64,000 nucleotides of DNA from an uncultured Oscillospiraceae bacterium (GCA_900555015.1 USJL01000001.1:1-64000), one strand, 5' to 3'; positions 52,413-60,307 are shown, numbered from the stretch's first letter. The notes: generated by a model from the sequence alone, not told the origin. Numbers and translations are program-made.

Positions 52413-53274
52413 ATAGCCTGTTAATTGCATTTAAAACTCTTTTTTTATCGCCGCTCCACATGGGCGCAATTAAATCTTTTTTTGGCCCGTCTCCAGTTAA
52501 TCGGTGAATAACAATATTGTTCGGTATTATTTCAACGCAACTTTTTATAATATCTAAATATTCGTCAAATTCAAGTGTTTTAAATTTGCCATCTTCGTAG
52601 TCTTTTGCTAAATCTGTTCCCTTTAAAACATGTAAAAGTTGTAATTTAATACCGTCTGTTCTTTCGCATACGTATTTAACAGATTCCAGCATGTCTTTTT
52701 TTGTTTCGCCGGGAAGTCCCAAAATTAAGTGGGTAACAACATTAATGTTTCGTTTTTTTAATTCAAAAACCGCTTTGTCATAAACAGATAAATCATAACA
52801 GCGCCTAATATATTTTGCTGTGTTTTCGTGAATTGTTTGAAGTCCCAATTCAACAAAAACCGGCTTAATTTTATTTAGTTCATCCAACAAATCCAAAACA
52901 TCATTCGGCAAACAATCAGGTCGTGTTGCTATGGAAAGTGCAACAATGTCTTTGTGATTAATCGCCGCAGTAAATTTATTTCTTAATTCATCAACAGGGG
53001 CATAAGTGTTTGTAAAAGCTTGAAAATATGCAATGTATTTTCCGCTTTTTACTTTGTTTTGTACTTGTTTTTTGCCGTTTTCAATTTGTTCTTTAACAGT
53101 AAAATTTGCATTTTCGGCAAAATCGCCGCTGCCGCCGGCAGAGCAAAAAATACAGCCTTTATTACCTAACGTTCCGTCCCTGTTTGGGCAGGTAAAACCG
53201 CCGTTTAGGCAAATTTTATAAACTTTTTCCCCAAAAGTGTTTTTTAAATACCGGTTAAAACTATAATATTCCAT
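52411..53274 (-). CDS. TIGR01212-type (YhcC) radical SAM protein
   Basis: A 287-residue radical SAM protein of the YhcC/TIGR01212 group. The Cys set is in CLNGGFTCPNRDG and GCIFCSAGG (about 22-47), spaced more widely than the canonical CxxxCxxC. Further family marks: IAYFQAFTNTYAPVDEL, SIATRPDCLPNDVLDLL, FVELGLQTIHE and THLILGLPGETKKDM. Function is not established; a tRNA or metabolite modification is possible. It overlaps the monophosphatase gene by 14 bases and is co-transcribed with it. Confidence 0.9.
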   Translation of the reverse strand: MEYYSFNRYLKNTFGEKVYKICLNGGFTCPNRDGTLGNKGCIFCSAGGSGDFAENANFTVKEQIENGKKQVQNKVKSGKYIAYFQAFTNTYAPVDELRNKFTAAINHKDIVALSIATRPDCLPNDVLDLLDELNKIKPVFVELGLQTIHENTAKYIRRCYDLSVYDKAVFELKKRNINVVTHLILGLPGETKKDMLESVKYVCERTDGIKLQLLHVLKGTDLAKDYEDGKFKTLEFDEYLDIIKSCVEIIPNNIVIHRLTGDGPKKDLIAPMWSGDKKRVLNAINRL

Positions 53275-54040
53275 CTGCTGTGTTGAAAAATTCTTTTAAA
53301 TTATTTTCGTTTCCGCAAACGTAAGATGTGGCACCGCTGTAATTAATATTTTTGTTATCAACGGTTTTGCAAATACCGCCTGCCTCTTTCAAAACAACTG
53401 TTGCTCCTGCCAAATCCCATGGGCGAACTATAAGCTCGTAGTAAAGGTCTGCCTTGCCTGCGGCAACATAACAAATATCAAGTGCTGCAGAACCGCTTCT
53501 TCTTATTTCAAGGGAATTATAAAAAATCTTTTCGGTAAGTTCGAATGTCTTTTTTCCAAGTTCTCGGTCATAAGGGCATGTTCCGAATAAAACTACACTG
53601 TTTTCCATTTTATTTTGGGTAACAAATATTTGCTTTCCGTTAAGAAATGCGCCCTTGCCTTTTTCAGCATAGTAAATGTTGTTTAAATCCGGGTCAAGCA
53701 CTACACCTATAATAAGTTCCTTGTCTTTTGCCAATCCAACACTTATTGCACTGTGCTCAAATCCTTTTATAAAATTGGTTGTTCCGTCAATAGGGTCAAT
53801 TATAAAACAGTAGCCGTCGGTAAGCTCTTTGTTGCCGCTTCCTTCTTCACCTAAAAAAGAACATCCGGGGCAAATTCTGGCAAGTTCGTCAAACAGAAAA
53901 TCCTGAATCATTTTATCGTATTTTGTAACAAGATTAACTGATGAGCCTTTGTCTTCAATTCCTAAATCATTTAAATCGTTGCAGGCGTTTTTATAAATTT
54001 CTCCTGCTTGTTCAACAATATTTATTATTTTGTTTAACAT
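53261..54040 (-). CDS. Inositol monophosphatase family protein
   Basis: A magnesium-dependent sugar/inositol phosphatase of 259 residues. Motifs: FLGEEGS (metal-binding Glu), IIDPIDGTTNFIKGF (motif with Asp-x-Ile-Asp-Gly-Thr) and the C-terminal RPWDLAGATVVLKEAGG. ATG 54040 has GGTGA just upstream; an in-frame GTG at 54049 is less likely. Substrate may be inositol phosphate, 3'-phosphoadenosine phosphate or a sugar bisphosphate; sequence alone does not decide. It is divergent from murT. Confidence 0.92.
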   Translation of the reverse strand: MLNKIINIVEQAGEIYKNACNDLNDLGIEDKGSSVNLVTKYDKMIQDFLFDELARICPGCSFLGEEGSGNKELTDGYCFIIDPIDGTTNFIKGFEHSAISVGLAKDKELIIGVVLDPDLNNIYYAEKGKGAFLNGKQIFVTQNKMENSVVLFGTCPYDRELGKKTFELTEKIFYNSLEIRRSGSAALDICYVAAGKADLYYELIVRPWDLAGATVVLKEAGGICKTVDNKNINYSGATSYVCGNENNLKEFFNTADGIL

Positions 54041-54056
54041 AATTATCACCGTCTTT

Positions 54057-54090
54057 ATTGTATCATATTTTTAAAACTATTCAATATAAT
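54057..54090. promoter_or_regulatory. Overlapping divergent promoters between the monophosphatase gene and murT
   Basis: Leftward: TTGAAT (54084-54079), 16-base spacer, TACAAT (54062-54057). Rightward: TATAAT (54085-54090), with a poor -35. The leftward -35 abuts the rightward -10, so polymerase can probably occupy only one promoter at a time. The rightward start of transcription would fall at about 54096-54098, i.e. at the murT ATG. Confidence 0.6.
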
Positions 54091-54095
54091 TTAGT

Positions 54096-55400
54096 ATGTT
54101 TATTGTTATATTGATTACCAAACTTGTGCAGCGAATTTTAAAAATATTTGGCAAAGGTGCCACAACATTGCCCGGCAGAATAGCTTTGTTTTTGAAAAAG
54201 GACATACTGTTTCACCTTGCAAAAAACGTAAAAGTTATACTTATTACCGGCACAAACGGCAAAACAACGACTGCCCGAATTGTAGAGCAGGGGCTTAAAT
54301 CGGCAGGGCTTAGTTATTTTATTAACCGTTCGGGGGCAAATTTAATAACAGGCATTACAACGTCATTTATATCAAATTCCGATTTATTCGGTAAATGTAA
54401 AAAGAATTATGCAATTATTGAGTGTGATGAAAATGCATTAAAAAAGGTAAGCGTTTTTATTGACGCCGATTATTTGGTTGTAACAAATATTTTTCGAGAT
54501 CAGCTTGACAGATTCGGTGAAGTTTCAGCAACATTATCCGCCATTAAAACAGGGGCTGAAAACATGAAAAATTGCACTCTTATTTTAAATACAGACGATT
54601 CGCTTAGTTTCAGTTTGTCCCGATTAAGTAATAATTGGGTTGCTTACGGTGTTGATACGCCTCTTGATTTCGGCGGTAAGGGAGATAATGATTATTGCGT
54701 TTTTTGCAACTCCAAGTTGGATTTTTATTATAAAACATACAGCCATTTGGGCAATTACCGTTGTTCGCAATGCGGCTTTTTGCGTGTAAGTCCAAAATAT
54801 GCCGTTGAAGAGATTATTGAACTTGAAGAAGAATATTCTGCCGTGATTGTAAAAATTAATAATGATTGCAAGTTGTTAAAAATTAATTTGGGCGGTATTT
54901 ATAATGTTTATAACGCTTTGGCGGCAGTGGCTGTTTTAAGCGAAATAGGTGTTGAATCTAACGTAATTGAAACAGCTGTTGCCCGGTTTAACGGCGCTTT
55001 CGGCAGAATGGAAAATTTTGGCGGCTTAAAAATGTTGCTTGTTAAAAATCCGGCGGGCTTTACTCAAACAATGAATTATTTAAAAACCACAGACGCTGAA
55101 AATCTTGTGTTTGTTTTAAATGATAATAAAGCAGACGGTAAGGATGTGTCATGGATATGGGATGCGGAAATTCCCGTTAGTGACAAAGTGAAAAAAATAT
55201 ATACATTCGGTATCAGAAGCGGCGATATGGCGCTTCGGCTGAAATATGAGGGGTATAATCCGGAAGTAATAAAAGATTATAATCGCTTTTATGAGGTGTG
55301 CCAAAAAAACAAAACCGTAATAATTCCCACATACACCGCCATGATGGCTTTGCGACCGTATTTTGCGCAAAAATATAAAAAGGAAGCGTTTTGGAAATGA
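54096..55400 (+). CDS. murT: Lipid II isoglutaminyl synthase, Mur ligase-like subunit MurT
   Basis: With GatD it amidates the D-glutamate of lipid II in Gram-positive peptidoglycan. 434 residues: a hydrophobic N-terminus (FIVILITKLVQRILKIFG), TTLPGRIALFL, the Mur ligase P-loop ITGTNGKTTTARIVEQGL (about 50-67), NIFRDQLDRFGE, a four-Cys zinc ribbon inserted at about 207-230 (CVFCNSK...CSQCGF), and the C-terminal DUF1727 domain (NPAGFTQTMNYL). No Shine-Dalgarno site precedes the ATG and the -10 TATAAT lies six bases upstream, so the mRNA may be leaderless. Confidence 0.93.
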   Translation: MFIVILITKLVQRILKIFGKGATTLPGRIALFLKKDILFHLAKNVKVILITGTNGKTTTARIVEQGLKSAGLSYFINRSGANLITGITTSFISNSDLFGKCKKNYAIIECDENALKKVSVFIDADYLVVTNIFRDQLDRFGEVSATLSAIKTGAENMKNCTLILNTDDSLSFSLSRLSNNWVAYGVDTPLDFGGKGDNDYCVFCNSKLDFYYKTYSHLGNYRCSQCGFLRVSPKYAVEEIIELEEEYSAVIVKINNDCKLLKINLGGIYNVYNALAAVAVLSEIGVESNVIETAVARFNGAFGRMENFGGLKMLLVKNPAGFTQTMNYLKTTDAENLVFVLNDNKADGKDVSWIWDAEIPVSDKVKKIYTFGIRSGDMALRLKYEGYNPEVIKDYNRFYEVCQKNKTVIIPTYTAMMALRPYFAQKYKKEAFWK

Positions 55401-56116
55401 TTATAAAAATTGCTCATTTATATCCTGATTTGCTTAATTTGTACGGCGATTCCGGCAATGTTCTTTGCCTTCAAAAAAGGTTAATGTGGCGTAATATTGA
55501 ATGTAAAACAGATTTGTTGTATGCCGATTCATATTTTGATTTAAATAATTATGACATTATTTTTATAGGCGGCGGTCAGGATTTTGAACAGCGATTGGTT
55601 TTAAAATCTTTAAGCAAAGGCGTGGCTGATAATTTGCACAGCGCAATAGAAAATGAAGTTTGTGTTCTTGCGGTTTGCGGCGGTTTTCAGCTTTTGGGCA
55701 AATATTATCAAACAAATAAAGGGGATGTGCTGAATTTTACGGGTATTCTTGATTTTTATACGGTTGGCAAATCCAAAAGGCTTATAGGTAATTACATATT
55801 TAAAACAGAAGAAAAAATAAGAATAATGGGCTTTGAAAATCATTCGGGTAGAACCTATTTAAGCAAAAATTTGAAACCCCTCGGTAAAGTGTTAATGGGC
55901 TGTGGAAATAACGGAAAAGACGGCACGGAAGGCGTTAGATATAAAAATACGTTCGGCACTTATTGCCATGGACCGATTTTGCCGAAAAATTCTGATTTTG
56001 CGGATTTGATTATTGAAAACGCTTTATTGAGAAAGTACGGCAAAGCAGAACTTTCACCAATTGATAACACATTGGAAATCATTGCCCGAAAGCAGGTTAG
56101 GGATTTATATATATAA
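55397..56116 (+). CDS. gatD: Lipid II isoglutaminyl synthase, glutamine amidotransferase subunit GatD
   Basis: It supplies ammonia from glutamine to MurT. 239 residues, class I glutamine amidotransferase-like: IKIAHLYPDLLNLYGDSGNVLCL at the start, IFIGGGQDFEQ, the nucleophile Cys in LAVCGGFQLLGKYY (about 96) and the His of FGTYCHGPILPKN (about 192). Start ATG 55397 overlaps the murT stop (ATGA); the in-frame TTG at 55391 is less likely. The pair is translationally coupled. Confidence 0.94.
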   Translation: MIIKIAHLYPDLLNLYGDSGNVLCLQKRLMWRNIECKTDLLYADSYFDLNNYDIIFIGGGQDFEQRLVLKSLSKGVADNLHSAIENEVCVLAVCGGFQLLGKYYQTNKGDVLNFTGILDFYTVGKSKRLIGNYIFKTEEKIRIMGFENHSGRTYLSKNLKPLGKVLMGCGNNGKDGTEGVRYKNTFGTYCHGPILPKNSDFADLIIENALLRKYGKAELSPIDNTLEIIARKQVRDLYI

Positions 56117-56142
56117 TTTATAAAAAAATATTCAAATTTTTC

Positions 56143-56171
56143 TTGATTTACGGTTAATCTTGTGTTAAAAT
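56143..56171 (+). promoter_or_regulatory. Promoter for rpsB-tsf
   Basis: TTGATT (56143-56148), a 17-base spacer and TAAAAT (56166-56171). Confidence 0.75.
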
Positions 56172-56177
56172 GTTTCA

Positions 56178-56293
56178 GCGTGCAAAAGCAATACTTGCAC
56201 ATAAACACACACCTTGCTCTTAATCCTAAGGTGCTTAATGCGGGATTTTGCCATAGGGCAGGTGGAGGATTAACCTTAAAGGAGGAAAAATCA
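56178..56293 (+). promoter_or_regulatory. Structured leader of rpsB, possible S2 autoregulation site
   Basis: A leader of about 115 bases. TAATCCT (56221-56227) can pair with AGGATTA (56266-56272), enclosing a small TGCC/GGCA hairpin; AAGGT (56228-56232) can instead pair with ACCTT (56273-56277) close to the ribosome binding site AAAGGAGG (56278-56285). A long-range structure touching the ribosome binding site is typical of ribosomal-protein leaders. I could not match it to a named RNA family. Confidence 0.5.
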
Positions 56294-57037
56294 ATGGCAA
56301 ACGTAGTTTCAATGAAACAACTTTTAGAAGCAGGTGTTCACTTCGGACACCAAACAAGAAGATGGAACCCTAAAATGGCTGAATACATCTTCACAGAACG
56401 TAACGGCATTTACATCATCGACCTTCAAAAAACAGTTAAGAAGCTTGATGAAGCATATATGTTTGTTCGTGATCTTGCTGCAGAAGGCGGCTCAATTATT
56501 TTCGTAGGTACGAAAAAGCAGGCTCAGGAATCTGTTAAAGAAGAAGCAGAACGTTGCGCAATGCCTTATGTTAACGCTCGTTGGCTTGGCGGTATGCTTA
56601 CAAACTTCAAAACAATCCGTGGCCGTGTTGCTCGTCTTGCTCAACTTAAAAAAATGCGTGAAGACGGCACTTTTGACCTTCTTCCTAAAAAAGAAGTTAC
56701 AGGTCTTGAACTTGAAATCGAAAAGCTTGAAAAGTATCTCGGCGGTATCACAGAAATGAAAAAAGTTCCGGATGCAATGTTTATCGTTGACCCAAGAAAA
56801 GAAAGAATTGCTGTTTCAGAAGCAATTAAACTCGGTCTTCCAATCGTTGCTATTGTTGATACAAACTGCGACCCTGATGAAATTGATTACGTTATTCCGG
56901 GTAATGATGACGCTATCCGTGCTGTAAAACTTATTGCAGGCGCAATGGCATCTGCAGTTATCGAAGGCCGTGACGGTCAGGATACAGCAGAAGAAGCTGC
57001 TGCAGAAGCAGAAACAGCAGAAGAAACAGCTGAATAA
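56294..57037 (+). CDS. rpsB: Ribosomal protein S2
   Basis: A 30S protein of 247 residues. Diagnostic: [25 protein letters not shown] near the N-terminus, [29 protein letters not shown], and [10 protein letters not shown]. The last 20 residues are Ala/Glu-rich. ATG 56294 with AAAGGAGG upstream; a long in-frame upstream extension is the leader. Classic rpsB-tsf operon. Confidence 0.98.
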   Translation: MANVVSMKQLLEAGVHFGHQTRRWNPKMAEYIFTERNGIYIIDLQKTVKKLDEAYMFVRDLAAEGGSIIFVGTKKQAQESVKEEAERCAMPYVNARWLGGMLTNFKTIRGRVARLAQLKKMREDGTFDLLPKKEVTGLELEIEKLEKYLGGITEMKKVPDAMFIVDPRKERIAVSEAIKLGLPIVAIVDTNCDPDEIDYVIPGNDDAIRAVKLIAGAMASAVIEGRDGQDTAEEAAAEAETAEETAE

Positions 57038-57081
57038 TTTATATTTATAAATAATAACTATATTGGTTTGGAGGATTAAAA

Positions 57082-58020
57082 ATGGCATTTACAGCTCAAG
57101 ACGTAAAAGCGCTTCGTGAGAAGACAGGCGTTGGTATGATGGAATGTAAAAAGGCTCTTACAGAGGCTGACGGCGATATGGACAAGGCAATCGACTTCCT
57201 TCGTGAAAGAGGTCTTGCCGCAGCACAAAAGAAAGCAACAAGAATTGCTGCTGAAGGCGTTGTTCTTCCTTATTATGACGAACAGGCTAAAAAAGGCGTA
57301 GTTGTTGAAGTTAACTCTGAAACAGACTTTGTTGCTAAAAACGAAAAGTTTATGAACTTTGTTGAAGGCGTTGCTAAAACAATTCTTGCAACAAATCCTG
57401 CAGATGTTGACGCTCTTAAAGAAGAAAAGTTTGACGGCACAGACAGAACAGTTACAGAAACTCTTAATGACCTTGTTCTTTCAATCGGTGAAAATATGAA
57501 AATACGCCGTTTTGAAAGAATGGACGGCGTTGTTTCAACATACATTCACGGCGGCGGTTCAGTAGGCGTTATGGTTGGCTTTGATGTTGCAGACGAATCA
57601 AAAGCTGCAACAGCAGAATTTGAAGCAATGGGCAAAAACGTTGCAATGCAAATTGCAGCTATGAACCCATCTTATCTTGACGAAGCATCTGTTCCTGCAG
57701 AAGTTGTTGAACATGAAAAAGGCATTCTTGCAGCACAGATGAAAGAAGACCCTAAAATGGCTTCCAAACCTGAAGCAGTTCTTGCAAAAATTGCTGCAGG
57801 TAAAATGGGCAAGTATTATAAAGAAAACTGCCTCGTAGATCAAGAATTTGTTCGTTCAGACCTTTTCCAAGGTTCTGTTAAAGGCTATGTAGATTCAGTT
57901 GCTAAAGAACTCGGCACAGAAATTAAACTTAACGGCTTCATCAGAATGATGAAAGGCGACGGCCTTGAAAAGAGAGAAGAAAACTTTGCAGAAGAAATTG
58001 CAAAGCAAATCAACGGTTAA
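57082..58020 (+). CDS. tsf: Elongation factor Ts
   Basis: The guanine nucleotide exchange factor for EF-Tu. 312 residues: the N-terminal UBA-like module (VKALREKTGVGMMECKKALTEADGDMDKAIDFLRERG), the core contact EVNSETDFVAKNEKF, and the C-terminal dimerisation part. TTTGGAGGA precedes the ATG. The final codons (I-A-K-Q-I-N-G-stop) and the terminator are repeated 1.2 kb downstream at 59217-59280. Confidence 0.98.
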   Translation: MAFTAQDVKALREKTGVGMMECKKALTEADGDMDKAIDFLRERGLAAAQKKATRIAAEGVVLPYYDEQAKKGVVVEVNSETDFVAKNEKFMNFVEGVAKTILATNPADVDALKEEKFDGTDRTVTETLNDLVLSIGENMKIRRFERMDGVVSTYIHGGGSVGVMVGFDVADESKAATAEFEAMGKNVAMQIAAMNPSYLDEASVPAEVVEHEKGILAAQMKEDPKMASKPEAVLAKIAAGKMGKYYKENCLVDQEFVRSDLFQGSVKGYVDSVAKELGTEIKLNGFIRMMKGDGLEKREENFAEEIAKQING

Positions 58021-58060
58021 TATTCAAGAGCATCTCAAACGAGATGCTCTTTTTTCTTGA
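58000..58060 (+). repeat. Direct repeat copy A: tsf 3' end plus terminator
   Basis: Begins with 17 bases (58000-58016) identical to 59217-59233, one mismatch, then TAAT, an unmatched linker of four bases and a near-identical terminator (58026-58059). This is the genuine tsf end. Confidence 0.85.
58026..58058 (+). terminator. Intrinsic terminator of rpsB-tsf
   Basis: AAGAGCATCTC (58026-58036), loop AAAC, GAGATGCTCTT (58041-58051), then TTTTCTT. Confidence 0.93.
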
Positions 58061-58085
58061 ATGTAGGGTTATTGTGTGATAGTAT
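58057..58085 (+). promoter_or_regulatory. Promoter for the PIN-like gene
   Basis: TTGAAT (58057-58062), a 17-base spacer and TAGTAT (58080-58085). The -35 lies at the end of the tsf terminator. Confidence 0.5.
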
Positions 58086-58105
58086 TACATTAGGAGGAGA
58101 TATTT

Positions 58106-58672
58106 ATGTCTGAATATTTTGTTGATTTTGAAAATGTTAATTCAGCCGGAATCAGTGGCATTTCTAAATTAGACCTTAATGAAAACGATGATTTTCACAT
58201 TTTTTATAGTGAAAAAGCAAATTCGATAACAATTGATTTGCATAAAGAATTAGATAAAATTGATGCGAAAGTGAATTTTATTAAAGTAAAGGTCGGTACA
58301 GCCAATGCTTTGGATTTTCAGCTTGCAACATATCTCGGTCATTGTATAGCAGAGAATGGATCCAAAAAATATTTCATTATATCTAATGACAAGGGATATG
58401 ATGCGGTTTGCGAATTTTGGAAGGGTAGAAATGTTGTTATAAAAAGAATTGATTCAATTAACTCAATTGACAGAAACAAAGATGAAGTAGCAAAGGTGCT
58501 AACAGGAATAGTCAGCGAAAAAGAAGCACTGAAAGTGTACAATATAATTTGCAATTACAAAACAAAAATGGGCATACATAACAATTTAGTTAAAGCTTTT
58601 CCGGGCAATAACAATAAAAAAGCTTCACAGATTTATAATGCTATAAAACCATTAATCAAGGATAAAAAATAA
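58106..58672 (+). CDS. PIN-like domain protein (PIN7/NYN-like)
   Basis: A 188-residue protein. The N-terminus YFVDFENVNSAGI has the leading Asp and the DFENV signature of PIN-like nucleases; FYSEKANSITIDL, NALDFQLATYLGHCI and FIISNDKGYDAVCEFW supply the later acidic residues (DFQ and NDKGYD), the order expected for a metal-dependent RNase fold of the PF18475 type. The last 50 residues form a small helical basic domain (KTKMGIHNNLVKAF). AGGAGGAG precedes the ATG. Such proteins are found in variable and defence-related loci; here it lies inside an inserted cassette. RNA cleavage is a family inference. Confidence 0.78.
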   Translation: MSEYFVDFENVNSAGISGISKLDLNENDDFHIFYSEKANSITIDLHKELDKIDAKVNFIKVKVGTANALDFQLATYLGHCIAENGSKKYFIISNDKGYDAVCEFWKGRNVVIKRIDSINSIDRNKDEVAKVLTGIVSEKEALKVYNIICNYKTKMGIHNNLVKAFPGNNNKKASQIYNAIKPLIKDKK

Positions 58673-58696
58673 GTTTTTAAACTGTCAACAGGATAC

Positions 58697-58903
58697 ACAT
58701 ATTTATTACATTATTTTTACGTTTATTATGCAGAATATGAAGCATCGGTTGGCGTGGATGGTGAATTGTTGGTAGGAAGTTTACCGGTTAAACAATTAAA
58801 ATTAGTTCAAGCGTGGGCTGCTATTCACGAAGAAGAATTATATAAGGCATGGAATAAGGCTGTAAGACAAGAACCTTTTGGAAAAATAGAGCCTTTAAGA
58901 TAA
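58697..58903 (+). pseudogene. DUF4160 gene, 5'-truncated
   Basis: The frame reads YYAEYEASVGVDGELLVGS, then LVQAWAAIHEEELYKAW and ends EPFGKIEPLR before TAA 58901-58903. This is the C-terminal part of DUF4160 proteins, which normally begin about 30 residues earlier with a short F-x-G-I-x-I-x-M strand. No start codon with a ribosome binding site precedes it and the upstream codons (to the PIN gene stop) do not match the family. DUF4160 is commonly followed by DUF2442, as here. Confidence 0.75.
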
Positions 58904-58920
58904 TTAGAAAGTGTGATTTT

Positions 58921-59214
58921 ATGTATATTTTAGATGGTATTGCTTATGCCGGTAGCAAAACACCTGAATTGAAAGTGTCCGGTGTAAGACCTATGGATAA
59001 TTATTTGTTATGGGTTAGATTTAACAACGGCGAAGCAAAAGTGTTTGATTTTAAGCCGATTTTGGAAAAACCGGCTTTTGTTCCGCTAAAAGACGTTGAT
59101 GTATTCAAAAGCGTTTATATTGATTATGGTATTCCGGTATGGAATGACGGCGATATTGATATTTCTCCGGAATACCTTTACGAAAACGGACAAAATGAAA
59201 GAATAACAGCATAA
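58921..59214 (+). CDS. DUF2442 protein
   Basis: A 97-residue protein. It shows V-R-P-M-D-N-Y-L-L-W-V-R-F-N-N-G-E, FDFKPILEKPAFVPLKD and YGIPVWNDGDIDISPEYLY, the full DUF2442 pattern (a strand-rich N-terminus and the final W-x-D-x-x-D-I-x-P-E). DUF2442 usually pairs with DUF4160; the pair has been suggested to be toxin-antitoxin-like but I know of no proven role. Partner here is broken. The gene ends two bases before the repeated tsf end. Confidence 0.85.
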   Translation: MYILDGIAYAGSKTPELKVSGVRPMDNYLLWVRFNNGEAKVFDFKPILEKPAFVPLKDVDVFKSVYIDYGIPVWNDGDIDISPEYLYENGQNERITA

Positions 59215-59216
59215 TC

Positions 59217-59280
59217 GCAAAGCAAATCAACGGCTAATTAAACATTTAAGAGCATCTCATTTGAGATGCTCTTTTTTCTT
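59217..59280 (+). repeat. Direct repeat copy B: duplicated tsf 3' end plus terminator
   Basis: GCAAAGCAAATCAACGG (59217-59233) is identical to the tsf end at 58000-58016, followed after one mismatch by TAAT and, after nine bases, by the same terminator stem with the loop ATTT in place of AAAC. It has no coding role here. Confidence 0.85.
59248..59280 (+). terminator. Intrinsic terminator, second copy
   Basis: AAGAGCATCTC (59248-59258), loop ATTT, GAGATGCTCTT (59263-59273), then TTTTCTT. It ends the cassette transcript. Confidence 0.92.
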
Positions 59281-59307
59281 GCCTGAATTTGATATATGTG
59301 TTATTAT
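59279..59307 (+). promoter_or_regulatory. Promoter for the GNAT gene
   Basis: TTGCCT (59279-59284), a 17-base spacer and TATTAT (59302-59307). As with copy A, the -35 starts at the end of the terminator U-tract. Confidence 0.55.
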
Positions 59308-59323
59308 TTGCTTGGGTGGTAAT

Positions 59324-59758
59324 ATGGTAAGAGAAGCAAATATTAACGATTTTGACGGATTAAGCAAATTGTATACTCATTTGCACAATAACAAGATTAT
59401 GCCGAAAACAGAGAATAATGAAAAAATATGGAATGAAATTATTGCAGATAAAAATCATCATATTATTGTGGCAGAGGAAAACGGTGAAATTGTTTCTTCT
59501 TGTGTTTGTGTTATTATTCCAAATCTTACTCATAATCAACAACCTTATGCTTTAATTGAAAATGTTGTTACTCATAAGGACTTCAGAAAGAAAGGGCTCG
59601 CTTCACAATGCCTCTCTTTTGCAAAGCAAATCGCAGTTGAAAATAATTGCTATAAAATGATGTTGCTTACCGGTTCAAAAAAGATGTCCACACATAAATT
59701 TTATAGAAAAAACGGTTACAACAGCATAGAAAAAACCGGCTATATTCAACGACTTTGA
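59324..59758 (+). CDS. GNAT-family N-acetyltransferase
   Basis: A 144-residue acetyltransferase: VREANINDFDGLSKLYTHLH at the N-terminus, the beta-4 ENVVTHKDFRKKGLASQCL with the acetyl-CoA loop (R-K-K-G-L-A), and the C-terminal KFYRKNGYNS typical of GNATs. ATG 59324 has GGGTGG upstream; an in-frame start at 59261 would translate the terminator. Substrate unknown. Before the cassette was inserted it was probably the direct neighbour of tsf. Confidence 0.87.
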   Translation: MVREANINDFDGLSKLYTHLHNNKIMPKTENNEKIWNEIIADKNHHIIVAEENGEIVSSCVCVIIPNLTHNQQPYALIENVVTHKDFRKKGLASQCLSFAKQIAVENNCYKMMLLTGSKKMSTHKFYRKNGYNSIEKTGYIQRL

Positions 59759-59857
59759 TTTACTTTGTTGTTTAATTATTGTGGGTAATTTTATTGTCTT
59801 GTAAATTTAGTTTATATATGTTAAACTTAATGTGTAATAATGAAATGAGGTTAATTT

Positions 59858-60307
59858 ATGATTTGCAAAAATTGTTCTAACAATATTGATGATAATGTTG
59901 CTTTTTGCCCATACTGCGGAACTCCTACTAATTCGGCACAAAATAACGGGCAAAACCCAAATGTATATTATAATCCGAATACACAGCAGAGTAATCAATA
60001 TAATTCATATAATCAGCAGGGCACACAACAACCGACATATCAGCAGGCTAATATTAACTCTGCACCTGCCAAGGATAAACTTGTTGCAGGATTACTTGCT
60101 ATTTTTCTTGGTTCATTAGGTATTCATAAGTTTTATCTCGGCTATACAAAAAGTGCCGTTATTATGCTTTTAGTGTCGCTTCTTACCTTTGGTATCGGTG
60201 CTTTTGTTATGGAAGTTATCGGCCTTATTGAGGGAATACTTTATTTAACAAAGTCTGATGAAGAATTTTATCAAACTTATGTTCAAAATGAAAAAGAATG
60301 GTTTTAG
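59858..60307 (+). CDS. Zinc-ribbon and TM2-domain membrane protein
   Basis: A 149-residue protein: an N-terminal zinc ribbon (CKNCSNNIDDNVAFCPYCG, two CxxC pairs), a Gln/Asn/Tyr-rich linker (about 28-68), and a TM2 domain (from KDKLVAGLLAIFLGSLGIHKFYLGY, two membrane helices with a conserved G-x-H-x-F-Y-L-G turn). Function of TM2 proteins in bacteria is not established. AATGAGGT precedes the ATG. Confidence 0.9.
   Translation: MICKNCSNNIDDNVAFCPYCGTPTNSAQNNGQNPNVYYNPNTQQSNQYNSYNQQGTQQPTYQQANINSAPAKDKLVAGLLAIFLGSLGIHKFYLGYTKSAVIMLLVSLLTFGIGAFVMEVIGLIEGILYLTKSDEEFYQTYVQNEKEWF

Noticed and set aside
58673..58903. A complete DUF4160 gene
   Set aside because: The frame is open from the preceding stop but has no start with a ribosome binding site and lacks the conserved N-terminal strand; called a truncated gene.
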